Part shown: one piece after another, positions 11,924-25,335 of the stretch
How the letters are laid out: every line of letters begins with the position of its first letter
Numbering within the stretch: position 1 is the first letter of the stretch
From: Zanthoxylum bungeanum
Lineage: Eukaryota; Streptophyta; Magnoliopsida; Sapindales; Rutaceae
Direction: 5' to 3'
Length of the DNA stretch: 64,000 nucleotides
NCBI GenBank assembly: GCA_019454045.1
Contig: SKCR01038140.1
Span: 1 to 64,000, forward strand
Program-made: the position numbers and the translations under genes
Notes under the pieces: model-generated
Told to the model about the DNA's origin: nothing
The model's input: only the letters and a program-made list of their open reading frames with translations
The model's database searches: none

Positions 11924-13329
11924 TTATAGCTGGTAAAGTTAAGCATCCATGCTACTTTGCTCTAATACAAGGTGTAGGTTGGTTAACCCCCCCAAAAAAA
12001 AAGGAAGCTTTTATGCTCATAGAACCTTTTTTTTTTCTTTGGAAGGTTTGCTTATAGAACTTAGGGATACTAAAGTATGTATTATAAGGGGAGGGAGAGA
12101 AGTGTATGTGAGATGGGGGTTGGGTTGGGGTGTGTGTTGTGGGAGTGGGGGGTAGAGATTAAGCTAATCCTTATTCAATGGAAGTTTTAGAAACACAATG
12201 GAATGCAAATACATACTTCTTTTCCTTTCTATAATTTTGACCTTGTGATTGATTCCTTTTAATTTTTGCTTGGACAAGCTTCACATTTGAAGGAAACAGA
12301 TAGCAGGATCACTAAACTAGGTGGTGCTTCATTATCTATTCTTCCTCTTCAAAGTAAAAATATTCTTCAAAAAAAAAATGAGGGACAGCTGACAAGCATG
12401 CCTACGAACATCGAGATCCAAAAGGCCAAAGGGCCAGCTTAAGTTGAGATCTCCATTGCCTTAACCCAAGAGTTTCACAAGCTAGGAATTAATTAAGTTG
12501 TTCCTACTCGTCACCCATATTCATAACAGAGAGAGTTGTATAACACCTAATATGGTGATAAAACTAACAGAAGATATTCATTTGTCAGCCACACATGCTT
12601 GCCAAGAACTTGTTTTGGAGATATGGAGATTATTTTTTTAGGGTGAGAGAGAGCAGAGCAGCTCAAGGAGAGATGATATCTAAAGTACATAAGGATACAA
12701 ATTTGAAAAATTGCCACCAAGACAATCAGCTTTAGTACCAGTACCATGTCCAGGTGGGCTAAAATCAACACCTAATACTGATCCATAGAGGCCCCAGCTG
12801 CGTGTGATGCCAGAGATATCCTCTAGCTTCATGCATAAAAATGAACTAAAAGTTGCATGAAACTAAATCGGGATAAAGATATCACTCTTATCTAGTTTGG
12901 TCAAGTAAAAACTTCATTAGGAGCATTGAAAAGAAATTTCCAACGGATGGAGATTTACTCCTAGCATTTCCCATACAATAAATTAATTAGATGAATGCAG
13001 CCAACTTCTGGTCATAGACATAATTGCCTATACTTGTACCATGAATCTACGGAAAATTCTATCAATATGGTAGAGCATTTACTATATTTGCACAGCCTAG
13101 TAAAAACAAACAATCGAAAATATTAATTGACCAAGGACCGACCAATTCCTCCCGCAAAAACAAAAATTGCATGGAGAAAAAACTTTTCAAACTTCAGCAG
13201 ATAAGGACATGCATCTGATCAAATTGTGAAGGATATAAGATCAATAGGATGCCTTTTTTTATCTCCCCCTTTCGCCTCATCTCTTGAACTCTGCTCTGGT
13301 TAAATGAAAATGCCACTTTGCGGTAAGAC
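11924..13329. other. Spacer, no clear gene
   Basis: It includes the probable 3' UTR of the DVL gene and a G-rich stretch at 12090-12155. A 50-codon ORF on the minus strand (12832-12680) reads like protein but matches no family I know. Nothing else was recognised. Confidence 0.4.
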
Positions 13330-13777
13330 ATTGAATTGGATGGTTGGTTCCTAGGGTCATTGCTCGACCAACGGTGAGGCTATACGGGGTTAGTTTCTCA
13401 AGTGGGAATTTGTTTCCCTCTCCAACCTAAAGGCCGCTATTCCTATTTCGAAAGGAAGAGGAATAGAGTAAGGCCTTTACCAAGTTTTTCTAACATCAGA
13501 CAAAATATGAGGATAAAGAGCGAAGTGACTTACTAGTTGTGAGGGAGGAACTACTTTGTTGGTAAAGTCCTTATTCAATTTCTATCGGAATTGCGTCCAT
13601 TGAGCTATTCTTGTTGTGTGCGTATACGTACATGAACATACATACGCGTGTAGGTGCTGAAATAGATAGTAAGCTTATGAAGCTTTGCTCCTTCGTTGCG
13701 CTCTCTGCAGTCACTTCACTGCAAGTTAGCCTTGCCAAGCTCTGTCACATAGCTCCTTTGGCCTATGGGAGGCTTGC
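13330..13777. other. Possible organelle-derived insertion
   Basis: This block is clearly less AT-rich than its surroundings and has the texture of plant mitochondrial intergenic DNA, with short inverted repeats such as TCGAAAGGAAGAGGAATAG and CTGCAGTCACTTCACTGCAAG. No organellar gene is present, so the assignment is only an impression. Confidence 0.25.
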
Positions 13778-13931
13778 GCATTGGAAATCTCGCCGTAAAA
13801 CCACCAGCGCGAAATAGATAAAACCTCGATTATCTCAGGCTCTTATAATAAACGCACTCTCTGAACTCGAACTCAGGAACTCAATGTGAGATCTTGAGCC
13901 ATACACCATCAAACCACGCCCCTTGGAGAAT
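13778..13931 (-). mobile_element. tRNA-derived SINE, copy 3
   Basis: Read on the minus strand it shows the family head (CCAAGGGGCGTGGTTTGATGG), a decayed B box (AGTTCGAGTTC), the CTTATAAGAGCCTGAGA body and the TTTCCAA 3' end. The last third is diverged and no target duplication was found, so this is an old copy. Confidence 0.65.
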
Positions 13932-14005
13932 GATAGATAGGATGCCACTAATTTGAAAAGCCAAAAAATCTTCTAACAGAATAACACAAACCCTTGTCCA
14001 GAATC

Positions 14006-15723
14006 TGTTAGCGACACAGTCGCATGATGGATTTTGATGATGTCAACACTTGAAGTCTTCGACGCGCATTAGCGAGACATTACAAAAAAATTTCTAAGTA
14101 ATTATTGATGAAGAGCTAAAATGTGCTACAAGATGATCAAGAAAGCAAAGATGATAAAGAGACAAAAAGATGATTAATTAAATCTAAGCAGGAGCCAAGC
14201 AAGATGGAGATCAAAATAATAATTAAGAGCTAAAAATAATTGTAAGTGAGTTTAATCAAATATTTTAAAGCTCTTAGGAATCATACATTTTGCATCACTT
14301 GCATTTAAAATGACTTAGAATGCTTAAAAAATCATTTGCACTTTATTTGCACCAAAATGAATTTCAATGCATAAGTGCATCGAAAAATGGTTTTAGAAAA
14401 TTAGCAAACGGTTGAATTAAACTTAAAATGATATACTACTAGATATATATGTATCTCTAGTTTGCTACGGTTCAAACGGAACAAAATTCCGATATATAGA
14501 ACTTTTGTTAGAGCTATTTTACTACAACATGTTCAGATGTGCGTTTTCTACATACTTGTCACATTAGAAAAATTCCATAAAATTCATCTTAATGTTTTTG
14601 AAGCTGCAATTTTTACAGAAGATAGATCTATGTGTTTAGTTTACGTAAAAATTTACGAATCATGATTTGGAATTTGTTAGAGAAAGTTATGGCAAAAATA
14701 TCGAGTGTTGTCATGATTGACTGGTCATTAGAAACTTATTGAGACATGCATATCGGTCATCATATCGGTCCCATACGGTCTAGAAAGGCATACCGGTTAC
14801 ATACCGGTCATCATTCCGATCAGAGCTGAATTTTTCATACATTTTGAACCGGGCCAAACCATACCGATATTAAACGTTAAAATTTTCAAATGATAAGATA
14901 GCCGTTGGGACATGTATACTTGTGTCAGAAAAGACCATACCGGTCTCAGACAGGCTAATTTGGGCAGTTTTCATTTTACTATAAATTGAGCCCCAATTTC
15001 GTTTTTGCAAATGACTTGAACCTTCATACAATTTATTCTAAGGCAAAAACATAGAGTTTTACAAATTTTCTATATCTTACACTCTCTACATTTGAAAAAT
15101 CTCATATGTTATCTTCACATTCATATTAGTGAGCTTTGATACATTTGGGTGAGATACTCATATCTTGAATTTTCTTATCTTTTGTGAGTGCTCAAGTTAT
15201 TTGTAATATTTATTATTCAAACACTTGTAAGGTTTGTGAGTGAGCCTATATCTAAAACTCATTCTAAGATTTTTGAGTGAGCCTACGCATAAAACTCATT
15301 GTAGAGGTTTTTGAGTGAGCCTATATCTAAAACTCATTGTAAGAGGTTTGGAGTGAACCTAGTGTGTAAAATTCTTGGTTGCGGGTGAGCCACAGAAACT
15401 CGTTGATAGTGGAAATCTTCAAGTGCGGCTTGAGGGAATGGATGTAGGCATTGTTGGCCGAACCACTATAAATTACGGTGTCATCTTCTCTAACCCTTAA
15501 CTATTTACTTATTGCAAGCTTTCATTTATAATTTGTATGCTTATTGTGTAGAAACTTACATTTATGTTATATATTGACATAGAGAAAATCAACCTAAAGC
15601 TTAATTGGTAAATTTAATTAAAATCGGCTAAGATTTTTATTTCCGTATTATTATACAATAACCCAATTCAACCCCTCTTGGGAATATAGAGATTGATTGT
15701 TGTATTATTTGTAGGGAATTTCA
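14006..15723 (+). mobile_element. Solo LTR (Copia, SIRE-like), copy 1
   Basis: It starts TGTTAGCGAC, ends GGAATTTCA and is flanked by the exact 5-bp duplication GAATC (14001-14005 and 15724-15728). No coding interior follows, so this is a single LTR left by recombination. Two features recall plant SIRE/Maximus Copia LTRs: TTTTGATGATG near the start and CCCAATTCAACCCCTCTTGG near the end. A TATA-like ACTATAAAT lies at about 14980. It shares its layout with the solo LTR at 50708. The ends are firm; the lineage is from memory of the family pattern. Confidence 0.85.
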
Positions 15724-15861
15724 GAATCCACAAACTTTAAGCAGCTGCAACTATTATAACACCGTAATTACATATTAAATGACATTTGATAATCAAAATG
15801 GACCCCTAAAAGGCAGCATTGTTTTTCAAGGTAAAGGTTGAGATACCCAAGAAGGGGGCGA

Positions 15862-16023
15862 TCAAACGGCGTCGTCGGGATCGGTGGTGGTTAGATTGAC
15901 GCAAGAGAAACGTTCGAGAGAGGCAAAGAAGGCCGAGACAACGGTGGTGCTGACCCAGCTCGCCACGTTGCCCAAGCTGTCTCGCGATATGATGCTGTTA
16001 TTATTAGGATTGTTGTCTTCCAT
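15862..16023 (-). CDS. Small conserved-looking protein, 53 aa
   Basis: A single-exon ORF of 53 codons with a GC content well above its surroundings. It has a polar asparagine-rich start, then [20 protein letters not shown] (residues 16-35) with an amphipathic or hydrophobic core, then LERFSCVNL and an acidic end (DPDDAV). I believe similar uncharacterised small plant proteins share the [13 protein letters not shown] stretch, but I cannot name a family or function. It begins 139 bases downstream of the solo LTR. There is no frame break. Alternative: a chance ORF in a GC-rich patch, less likely given the codon pattern. Confidence 0.6.
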   Translation of the reverse strand: MEDNNPNNNSIISRDSLGNVASWVSTTVVSAFFASLERFSCVNLTTTDPDDAV

Positions 16024-16765
16024 CACCAATTAATTTTTACGATTTTGTGAATTTGGATGAATTGTCAAGTGATGGAAAGGGCCACAATTGTCAAAAAAAC
16101 ATAAATGTAGTTTGAACCTGAGCTTGCTTTGACTTGTTTCTAATTATTTGTAGACGATACCTTCTTCTCCACGATTCAAGATAACTAGCTATACTTATTT
16201 TTACAATAACTACTTAATGTCTATTTCTTCTATACATAATCATAATTAAAATTTGATTTTAAATTAAAGTTATGATTTTAACTTTTTATACAGACAATAT
16301 TTTTTGATTGGTTTAAAATTATAATTATATACTCATGAAGTACCTCTATCATTATTATATCAAGTATTAATCTCTCACGAGCATAGATTTATTTTACGGG
16401 TTGAGAGTTGGCACAAACTAAATTTTAAAAATTATATAAAAGGCTTTGCTCCGGTTAGATAATGTACTTATTTGATATAAGTGTCAAAATTTTGAAAATA
16501 AAGATTTGTGTGAGAAATCTTTTATTCAATTCAATTGACATTAAAAATGTGTATTTTAAAAAATTGATTTGTTTAATAAATAAATCATTTCGATTCGATT
16601 TATTTATTAAAAAAATAGAATACGATTTTCAGCTCACTAATTCATTTATTCAATTAAAATTCGCTTATTGCTTTCATTCAATTAAAATTCGAAAAGTTAT
16701 TATCAATTAGCCAAAAAAAAATAATGATGTTTAGATTTAATAGTTCATTATTTCATATATATATA
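16024..16765. other. AT-rich spacer
   Basis: Nothing recognised. An 82-codon ORF at 16462-16710 is AT-driven and unlike any family. Confidence 0.5.
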
Positions 16766-17183
16766 CTAGTTTTTGCCCGTGCCTACGGCACGGTGTTACA
16801 GTATTTGGCCCGTACCTACGGCACGGTGTTACAGAATTAAATTATTTTATTTTTTAATTAAATGATGCCCGTGCCTACGGCACGGCACGGTGTTACAGAA
16901 TTAAAATGATTTTATTTTTTAATTAAATGATGCCCGTGCCTACGGCACGGTGTTACAGTATTTGGCCCGTGCCTACGGCACGGTGTTACAAAATTAAATG
17001 ATTTTATTTTAACTTTCTATTTTTTTATTTGAAAATTTGAAAATTTTGACCCTTTCCATCAATCAATTCACTCTCTTTCCTCCAATTACCAATGAAATGA
17101 TCTGAGCCGTTAATTAAGCCACATAAAGAGAGCCGTTGGATGCACTCTCTTTCCTCCAACACCATTGTGCTTTATAATATAGA
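16766..17183 (-). mobile_element. Non-autonomous Helitron with five 3' hairpins
   Basis: On the minus strand it begins TCTATATTATAAAG and ends with a GC hairpin (CCGTGCC, loop GTA, GGCACGG), then GCAAAAACTAG followed by T. A 5' TC, a hairpin about ten bases before a CTRR end, and insertion between A and T are the Helitron hallmarks. The hairpin is repeated at 16777-16793 (terminal), 16809-16825, 16869-16885, 16934-16950 and 16967-16983; the second has one base changed and the third carries an extra GGCAC block. The element has no Rep/helicase gene. The 5' end sits in AT repeats, so its exact base is uncertain. Confidence 0.72.
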
Positions 17184-17186
17184 TAT

Positions 17187-17241
<55 letters not shown>

Positions 17242-17250
17242 TATATATAA
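17184..17250. repeat. (AT)n microsatellite
   Basis: A nearly pure AT run lies directly next to the proposed Helitron 5' end. Insertion into AT-rich DNA fits Helitron target preference. Confidence 0.85.
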
Positions 17251-17617
17251 AACAAACTCTAAAATCAACCATTTGAATTGGTTGGCTATAATAATGTTTC
17301 GCCATCTTTAACTTCAGACACAAACCTCATCTCTGAAAAACACATCCATCCATCAATTATTTCATAATACACAAAATGGACAACAAAAAAGTTCGTTTAT
17401 ATTGAAGCAAATGCTAATGAAACATTAAGAGAAAGAAAAGAACCTTTCAGAATATCTTCACATCCAAAAAAAACAAAAAAACAATCGAAGAAAGGGAAAT
17501 TGGTCTCCCTTAATACTTCTACTGACTACTATCATGAGAAAATTACAGCAAGTTCCCTCACATAATCTAAAAGCCCATTTCACTCAATTTTCGCTGGTCA
17601 AATAAAACTAGAGATTC

Positions 17618-20582
<2,965 letters not shown>

Positions 20583-20730
20583 CGCGCGTACTGAAACAGT
20601 TACAATGAGACTCTGCCCCTCTTAGAATCTGAGAGAGCTTCGTTTTGTTTAGAAGGATTCGGGTGTTTAAGAGTGATTCTGTTTTCGAAATGCTATTTGG
20701 TTTCAGTGGAATATCGCGCGTGGACTGAGC

Positions 20731-20740
20731 CTTTTATAGA
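20731..20740 (-). promoter_or_regulatory. BiP TATA box
   Basis: TCTATAAAAG on the minus strand lies about 150 bases before the BiP start codon and 70-90 bases downstream of the stress element. Position and sequence fit the core promoter. Confidence 0.75.
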
Positions 20741-20812
20741 GCAATGGTTTACGTGAAAATAGGGTGCACGTTTTGTTATCCAATGGAAGCGATACAAGAG
20801 AACGTCATCTTT

Positions 20813-20828
20813 GATGACGTGGACCAAT
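20813..20828 (-). promoter_or_regulatory. Plant UPR element (P-UPRE / ERSE-II)
   Basis: On the BiP strand the 16 bases read ATTGGTCCACGTCATC. This holds a perfect ERSE-II (ATTGG-N-CCACG) overlapping a UPRE core (CCACGTCATC), the composite element described for Arabidopsis BiP promoters and bound by bZIP factors activated by ER stress. A second ACGTCAT-like site (AACGTCATC, 20801-20809) and several CCAAT boxes (20780, 20853) lie around it. It sits about 75 bases upstream of the TATA box, so ER-stress induction of this gene is strongly predicted. Confidence 0.9.
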
Positions 20829-20971
20829 CAGGTCTTAGAGATGGTTGTGTTGAGCCAATGAAATTAGATCTCTTGTTGGGACGATCCTGGCCGTTTGTTC
20901 TTCCAGATCTTACCCATTCTAATTGGGCCCAAAATTTTAGTGAGACTTTAGCCCAACGTGTAAACATGTTG

Positions 20972-21127
20972 GCGTGGTTTGGTGATATAGTGTTAACATC
21001 TTAAGGTTTTAGGTTCTAATTTAGGGAATGAGTTTCTTGTAAGAGTCTGTGACAGCCATGGATTTTACAAGCTCTACTTAATCCTGAAATGAGTGATTTG
21101 ACGATAAAAATTCCAATAATTCTAAAA
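20972..21127 (+). mobile_element. tRNA-derived SINE, copy 4
   Basis: The family order is kept (GGCGTGGTTTGGTGATA head, CTTGTAAGAGTCTGTGACAG, TGATTTGACG, TTCCAATAATT end) but the B box is mutated to GGTTCTAATTT. An old copy just upstream of the BiP promoter. Confidence 0.65.
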
Positions 21128-21466
21128 ATATATATATAAATGATATATCACTAGGTAAATGCATGAGATTCATATCATATGGGGAGGTAAATTTTCAATT
21201 TCACCTAAAACTATATATTTAAAAAAAAAATTTACGATAGAGGCTTGATAGTATCAGATTTTGTCACATGTCATCTACTCGATTATAAAGTTTTGGAGTA
21301 AAACGCACAAAATAATTGTGACATTTCCACGAGTTCCATGTCTTGATGATGATTGTGAGTTCAAAAAATAACTGACTTAAAATAGGATTTGAAAAGTCAA
21401 TCACCTAAGTTCCTGAAAGCAATTTTTTGGTCACTTGATATCAAAGAACATGATAAATGTAATATC

Positions 21467-21600
21467 TAAGAGGCGTGATTTGGTGATGTATGATAGAAAG
21501 TGTGTTTTTTGTAAGAGTCTGAGACAGCCGTGGATTTTACATGCTCCGCTTAAGTCCGAAATAGATGATTTGGCGGTGGAGTTTCTAATGATTTTAGAAG
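21467..21600 (+). mobile_element. tRNA-derived SINE, copy 5 (internal deletion)
   Basis: The head (GGCGTGATTTGGTGATG) joins almost directly to TTTTTGTAAGAGTCTGAGACAG, so about 40 bases including the B box are missing. The remainder (GCTCCGCTTAAGTCCG, GATTTGGCGGTGGAGTTTC) matches the family. It is followed by an AAT array. Confidence 0.7.
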
Positions 21601-21603
21601 AAA

Positions 21604-21605
<2 letters not shown>

Positions 21606-21650
<45 letters not shown>
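21606..21650. repeat. (AAT)n microsatellite at a SINE tail
   Basis: About 15 copies of AAT follow the 3' end of SINE copy 5 and probably grew from its A-rich tail. Confidence 0.85.
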
Positions 21651-22688
21651 GGGAAATAAATGTATAACACGTTGTCACTTAATTGTGCCATGTTGCTGTA
21701 AGAAAACGTGCGAGTGAGGAGTTAATTCAAAACAATCACCAAAATACTAGTGAACCTTCTTTCCAAAGTTAATGCCAACTTACTTTAATTATAGTTATAT
21801 TTTCAATTTTGTATTAATCCCTTTACTTTTCATGTTATTAATGCAATATTGTTCTAGATTAATAATTAGAACGGTAAAAATCGCTAATATATTTTGGATC
21901 TCAAATAATTTAATAGGTGAAATATTCTATAAACATAATTCTAACTAGTTTAGAGCTCGAGTTATATCCATATTCATTTTGATTATCGATATATGATTTG
22001 TGATTATAATTATTATTGTAAAAATGTGAAAATCGAAACAAACTAAATTGGGAGTCTAAACCACTATATTGATGACCGGAAAGTCAAATTACAAATCAAC
22101 TCTACACTCGAACATGATATTTTATTTATGCATTTAAGATCAATTCATAGTTTCATACATGAAGCACAACCAAATACAAAAACATTTGAATTCAAAATAA
22201 AATAATAATTAGAATATCAATACTCCTTAAAGTATTTAATAGTTATTATGAAGAAAGTAATTTTTTTAAACAATCCGATAAAATTATTAGGTAACAACTT
22301 TTAGATTTCACTTAATTAAAAAAGATTAGATCTCATTTAACAAAGCACACATCCCATCTTCTATATTTAATTTTAATTTAATCAAAATGCATGAATCCAA
22401 CTCAATAAATTAAATACACTTTTTACCTTCTACATTTAATTTCAACTTAACCAAAATTCAACAATTTTCCCCAAAATATGGATAGCCCACTATTCACCTT
22501 AAATCAAGGAGAGCAATCCGTTTACAATAGGATTAATAGTTTAATATAGATTAGAGAAAATGACCCTACATCTCCTAAGTTTCGTCTTAATATACCATTA
22601 AACTCTTGATGTTTTAAAAATTGACACTAAAATTATTTGTTAATTTGGTCCTTAGGGTGAATTAAGCGTTTACAATTATTCTACTATA
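21651..22688. other. AT-rich spacer
   Basis: No gene, RNA gene or element ends were recognised in this kilobase. It ends in the left target duplication of the next SINE. Confidence 0.5.
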
Positions 22689-22867
22689 CGTCTCCAAGAG
22701 ACGTGATTTGGTGGTATAGGATTCATGATTTGACCTTCAGGTATTGGGTTCGAATCCAGGAAGTACGTTTCTTGTAAAAGTATGGGACATCCGGAGATTT
22801 TATTTACTCTGCCTAAGCCCGGTAAGGGTGGTTTGGCGGCAGAGTTTCCAACGATTTAAAAAAAAAA
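22689..22867 (+). mobile_element. tRNA-derived SINE, copy 6
   Basis: 179 bp, the same length as copy 2, flanked by the exact direct repeat TATTCTACTATA (22677-22688 and 22868-22879). It has the A-box-like head GATTTGGTGGTATAGG, a B box GGTTCGAATCC, the body and a short poly-A tail. Confidence 0.92.
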
Positions 22868-23270
22868 TATTCTACTATAATGTTTCTTTTATGAAACTCA
22901 TATCACCGTGTCGTCTATGAAAATTATGATAAAAGTTCTAACATTTATACACGTATGGGGTAATAGGTGTAATGTTGAGGAATTAAATCTAACTACATTA
23001 ATTAAGATAAGTCTTATATTAATATTTCTATAACTAAGTCTAAACACCCTTAAATCTAATTAATGGCCACAATCATAATCTATGCAATAATGAATATGTT
23101 GAAAACAAAAAAATTAATTAACTCAACAACACCGTTGACAGATAAAAATCAATATGGGTATAGGTTATCACCCGAATTCACTATATAGAGAAAACTTACA
23201 GTGATGATTATATGAAATTCGATAATAATTTTGTCGACTCAAATACTTCTATTATAATAATCCGAAGAAC

Positions 23271-24744
23271 TAAGGGTGGCAGAAAAGCCCACGGCCCGGC
23301 CCGGCCCGGCCCGTCGGGCTTTGGCCCGGCCCGACGGGCTAAATGACCAAACCGGGCCTATCAGACAGGGCCCGACTCGGGCTCGGGCCCGAGCCGGGCT
23401 CAAAGATTTAAGCCCGGGCTTAAATATAAAAAAAAAAAAAATAAATAAGGGTTTTCACTTATTTTTGCCTTTTGCCTTTTGCCCTAATTCAGTCACTCAC
23501 TCACTCGTCAGTTCGTCTTCTTCAAAATTCAAATCAGTGAGTGAATCACAAATTCACAAATCACAAATCTGGCAGGCGGCACTCGGCAGCAGTCTCTGTC
23601 TCTCACTCTCTCGGCATCGGCACTTCGGCAGTCACAGCACAGCTCGGCACTTCGGCAGTCACAGCACAGCTCGGCACTTCGCCATTCACAAATCAGTGAG
23701 TGAAACACATTTTCTGTATGTGTTTTGATGCTTAGTTTGGTAAATTTTAGGTGGGTTTTGGCGTTTTGCTCTAAATTAGTGAATATTTAGTGTTTGATGT
23801 TGGGTGAAAATTTGGGTCTTTATTGCTTACTTATACTGACTTTTGAAGATTGAATTTTGGATTGTGAGGAAGGTTTACTCATTAGAAATTAATCAAATTA
23901 TATTCTTTTGTGGATTCAGAGACTTTATTGAGTTTGAATTTTAGATTTTGTTTGTTCAAGTTTTGCAAAAAGCATTAAGGTTGTGGATTCAGAGACTTTG
24001 TAATTTATGAAGTAAATATTAGTGTACAAACAGAATTAAGGGCTTAATTTCCCTAATTTAATCCTGACACATTGGAAGCAATAATGTGCACTCAAAATTG
24101 GTTATGGGCTTCTGAGCGAGGTAAAATACAATAAGGATTATTTCTTAATTATTTATTTTCTTTGATTTACATGTTTTAACATTTTTTTTCATTAGGTCTT
24201 ATTCCTGAACAACTTATAATTTCTGGAGAGGAACTGATGGATGAAGTTGAAGGAGACTTCGAGCCACAAGAGTTAGATTAGTTTGATGCATTACTTGTAG
24301 CATTTGGATGAAACATTGAAGCTTTTAAGTTTGTTTCGTTGTTTGTGGTATTTGGATTGTTAGTTTATAGATGAAACATTTGAACTTTTGTATTTGTTTG
24401 TTGTGCCATTTGGATGGATGATCAGTTAGTTTATGGATGAAATATTAAAACTTTTAACTTTTGAGGTATTTAGTTGTAATTTTTGGATTTTTAGTTCATG
24501 GTTCATGGATATTACTTTGAAAATTTTGATGTTTTCGTAAATTGTTTAGCAAATTTCGTATTTAATGTTAATGTATTATATATATATATTATATAATATA
24601 ATATAAATTTCTTTTCAAAGAAAAAAAAAAAAAAAAAATTGGTCGGTCTGAGGCCCGGGCCCGAGCCCGAGTCGGGCCGGGCCGGGCTTTTTTCGGGCCC
24701 GGGCTTCAAAAAGCCCGGCCCGGCCCGGCCCATTGCCACCCCTA
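23271..24744 (+). mobile_element. Ac/Ds-like hAT element, 1.47 kb, deleted
   Basis: Ends are TAAGGGTGGCA and TGCCACCCCTA, flanked by the exact 8-bp duplication CGAAGAAC (23263-23270 and 24745-24752), as for hAT insertions. Both ends lead into long runs of GGCCCG/CGGGCC (23290-23420 and 24640-24730), probably transposase-binding subterminal repeats. The interior holds a promoter or leader-like stretch with a 27-bp tandem repeat (TCGGCACTTCGGCAGTCACA..., 23617-23690) and the 3' end of a transposase. It is an internally deleted derivative of an autonomous element. A 150-codon ORF starting in the left end is composition-driven and not called. Confidence 0.92.
24069..24281 (+). pseudogene. hAT transposase C-terminal remnant
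   Basis: Two exons, 24069-24120 and 24196-24281, with an intron of 75 bases (GTAAAA..ATTAG). The first codes TLEAIMCTQNWLWASER, resembling the ALICTQ.WL stretch after the dimerisation domain of plant hAT transposases. The second continues in frame and stops after an acidic tail (DEVEGDFEPQELD). The catalytic and zinc-finger parts are missing. The source element cannot be named. Confidence 0.7.
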
Positions 24745-24752
24745 CGAAGAAC

Positions 24753-25133
24753 TCATCGAGCCTGCACCAAGCAGTATTCTTCAAAACCTTTGAAGTTTGT
24801 GAGTGAATCAAATATGTGAACTTGCAATGTTGTAACTTGACTATTAATCTCCACCTTAGAGCTCTAAATGTAGGGTATTTTGCTAGAGTTGTGTTTGTAT
24901 TGATGATTATCAAATAAGAAACGCACCAAAATAAAGGATAAATATAATTGATGAAGTCTTTATGGTGAACTTTCAATAAGGATGAAACAATGAATATGAA
25001 GGCTCGAATTTTTATGTTTATAATGCTAGATAGTGTGGTTAATATTTTTTTTTAAAATTTATATAAAGGTAGGGTTTTCAAGTCTCCAAAAAAACCTTCA
25101 AAACACTTCCAAAATAAGCAGAATACGCAAGGG
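24753..25133. other. Spacer before the 52-bp array relic
   Basis: No gene was recognised. Since the following array resembles the leader of the Copia element at 56 kb, this stretch could contain old LTR sequence, but I could not align it. Confidence 0.35.
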
Positions 25134-25335
25134 CGTTCGAATGCCAATCACACGTGTGACGAACACGCATTGTTCCGCAAACCACGTTCGAACGTGATAA
25201 TGAACTTAACTTGAACATGAAGCCATTGGAAGGTTTCGTACAAACGTTAGGGCGAATGTAACTCAAATGTGAAGATATTGAAAGGTTTCATTCGAACACT
25301 TAGACAAACGCAATTCAAACGTGAACTCTAAAATC
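25134..25335. repeat. Decayed 52-bp palindrome array
   Basis: Four units with starts at 25134, 25185, 25237 and 25289, spacings 51, 52 and 52. Units contain CGTTCGAATG, CGTTCGAACG, CGTACAAACG and ATTCGAACAC, plus CAAACG/GAACGTGA pieces. The same period and motif make up the intact array at 56854-57210 in the Copia leader, so this is probably the remnant of a related element. Confidence 0.65.

Noticed and set aside
16777..16983. Series of transcription terminators
   Set aside because: The GC hairpins lack T tracts and sit in a plant genome; the Helitron end structure explains them better.
17114..17323. 69-codon ORF rich in Ile and Tyr
   Set aside because: It translates an (AT)n microsatellite.
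23276..23728. 150-codon ORF starting in a hAT terminal repeat
   Set aside because: The first third translates GGCCCG subterminal repeats and the last third a 27-bp tandem repeat; it has no protein-like core.
24512..24976. 154-codon minus-strand ORF across a hAT end
   Set aside because: It crosses the terminal repeat and the GGGCCC array, and resembles no protein.
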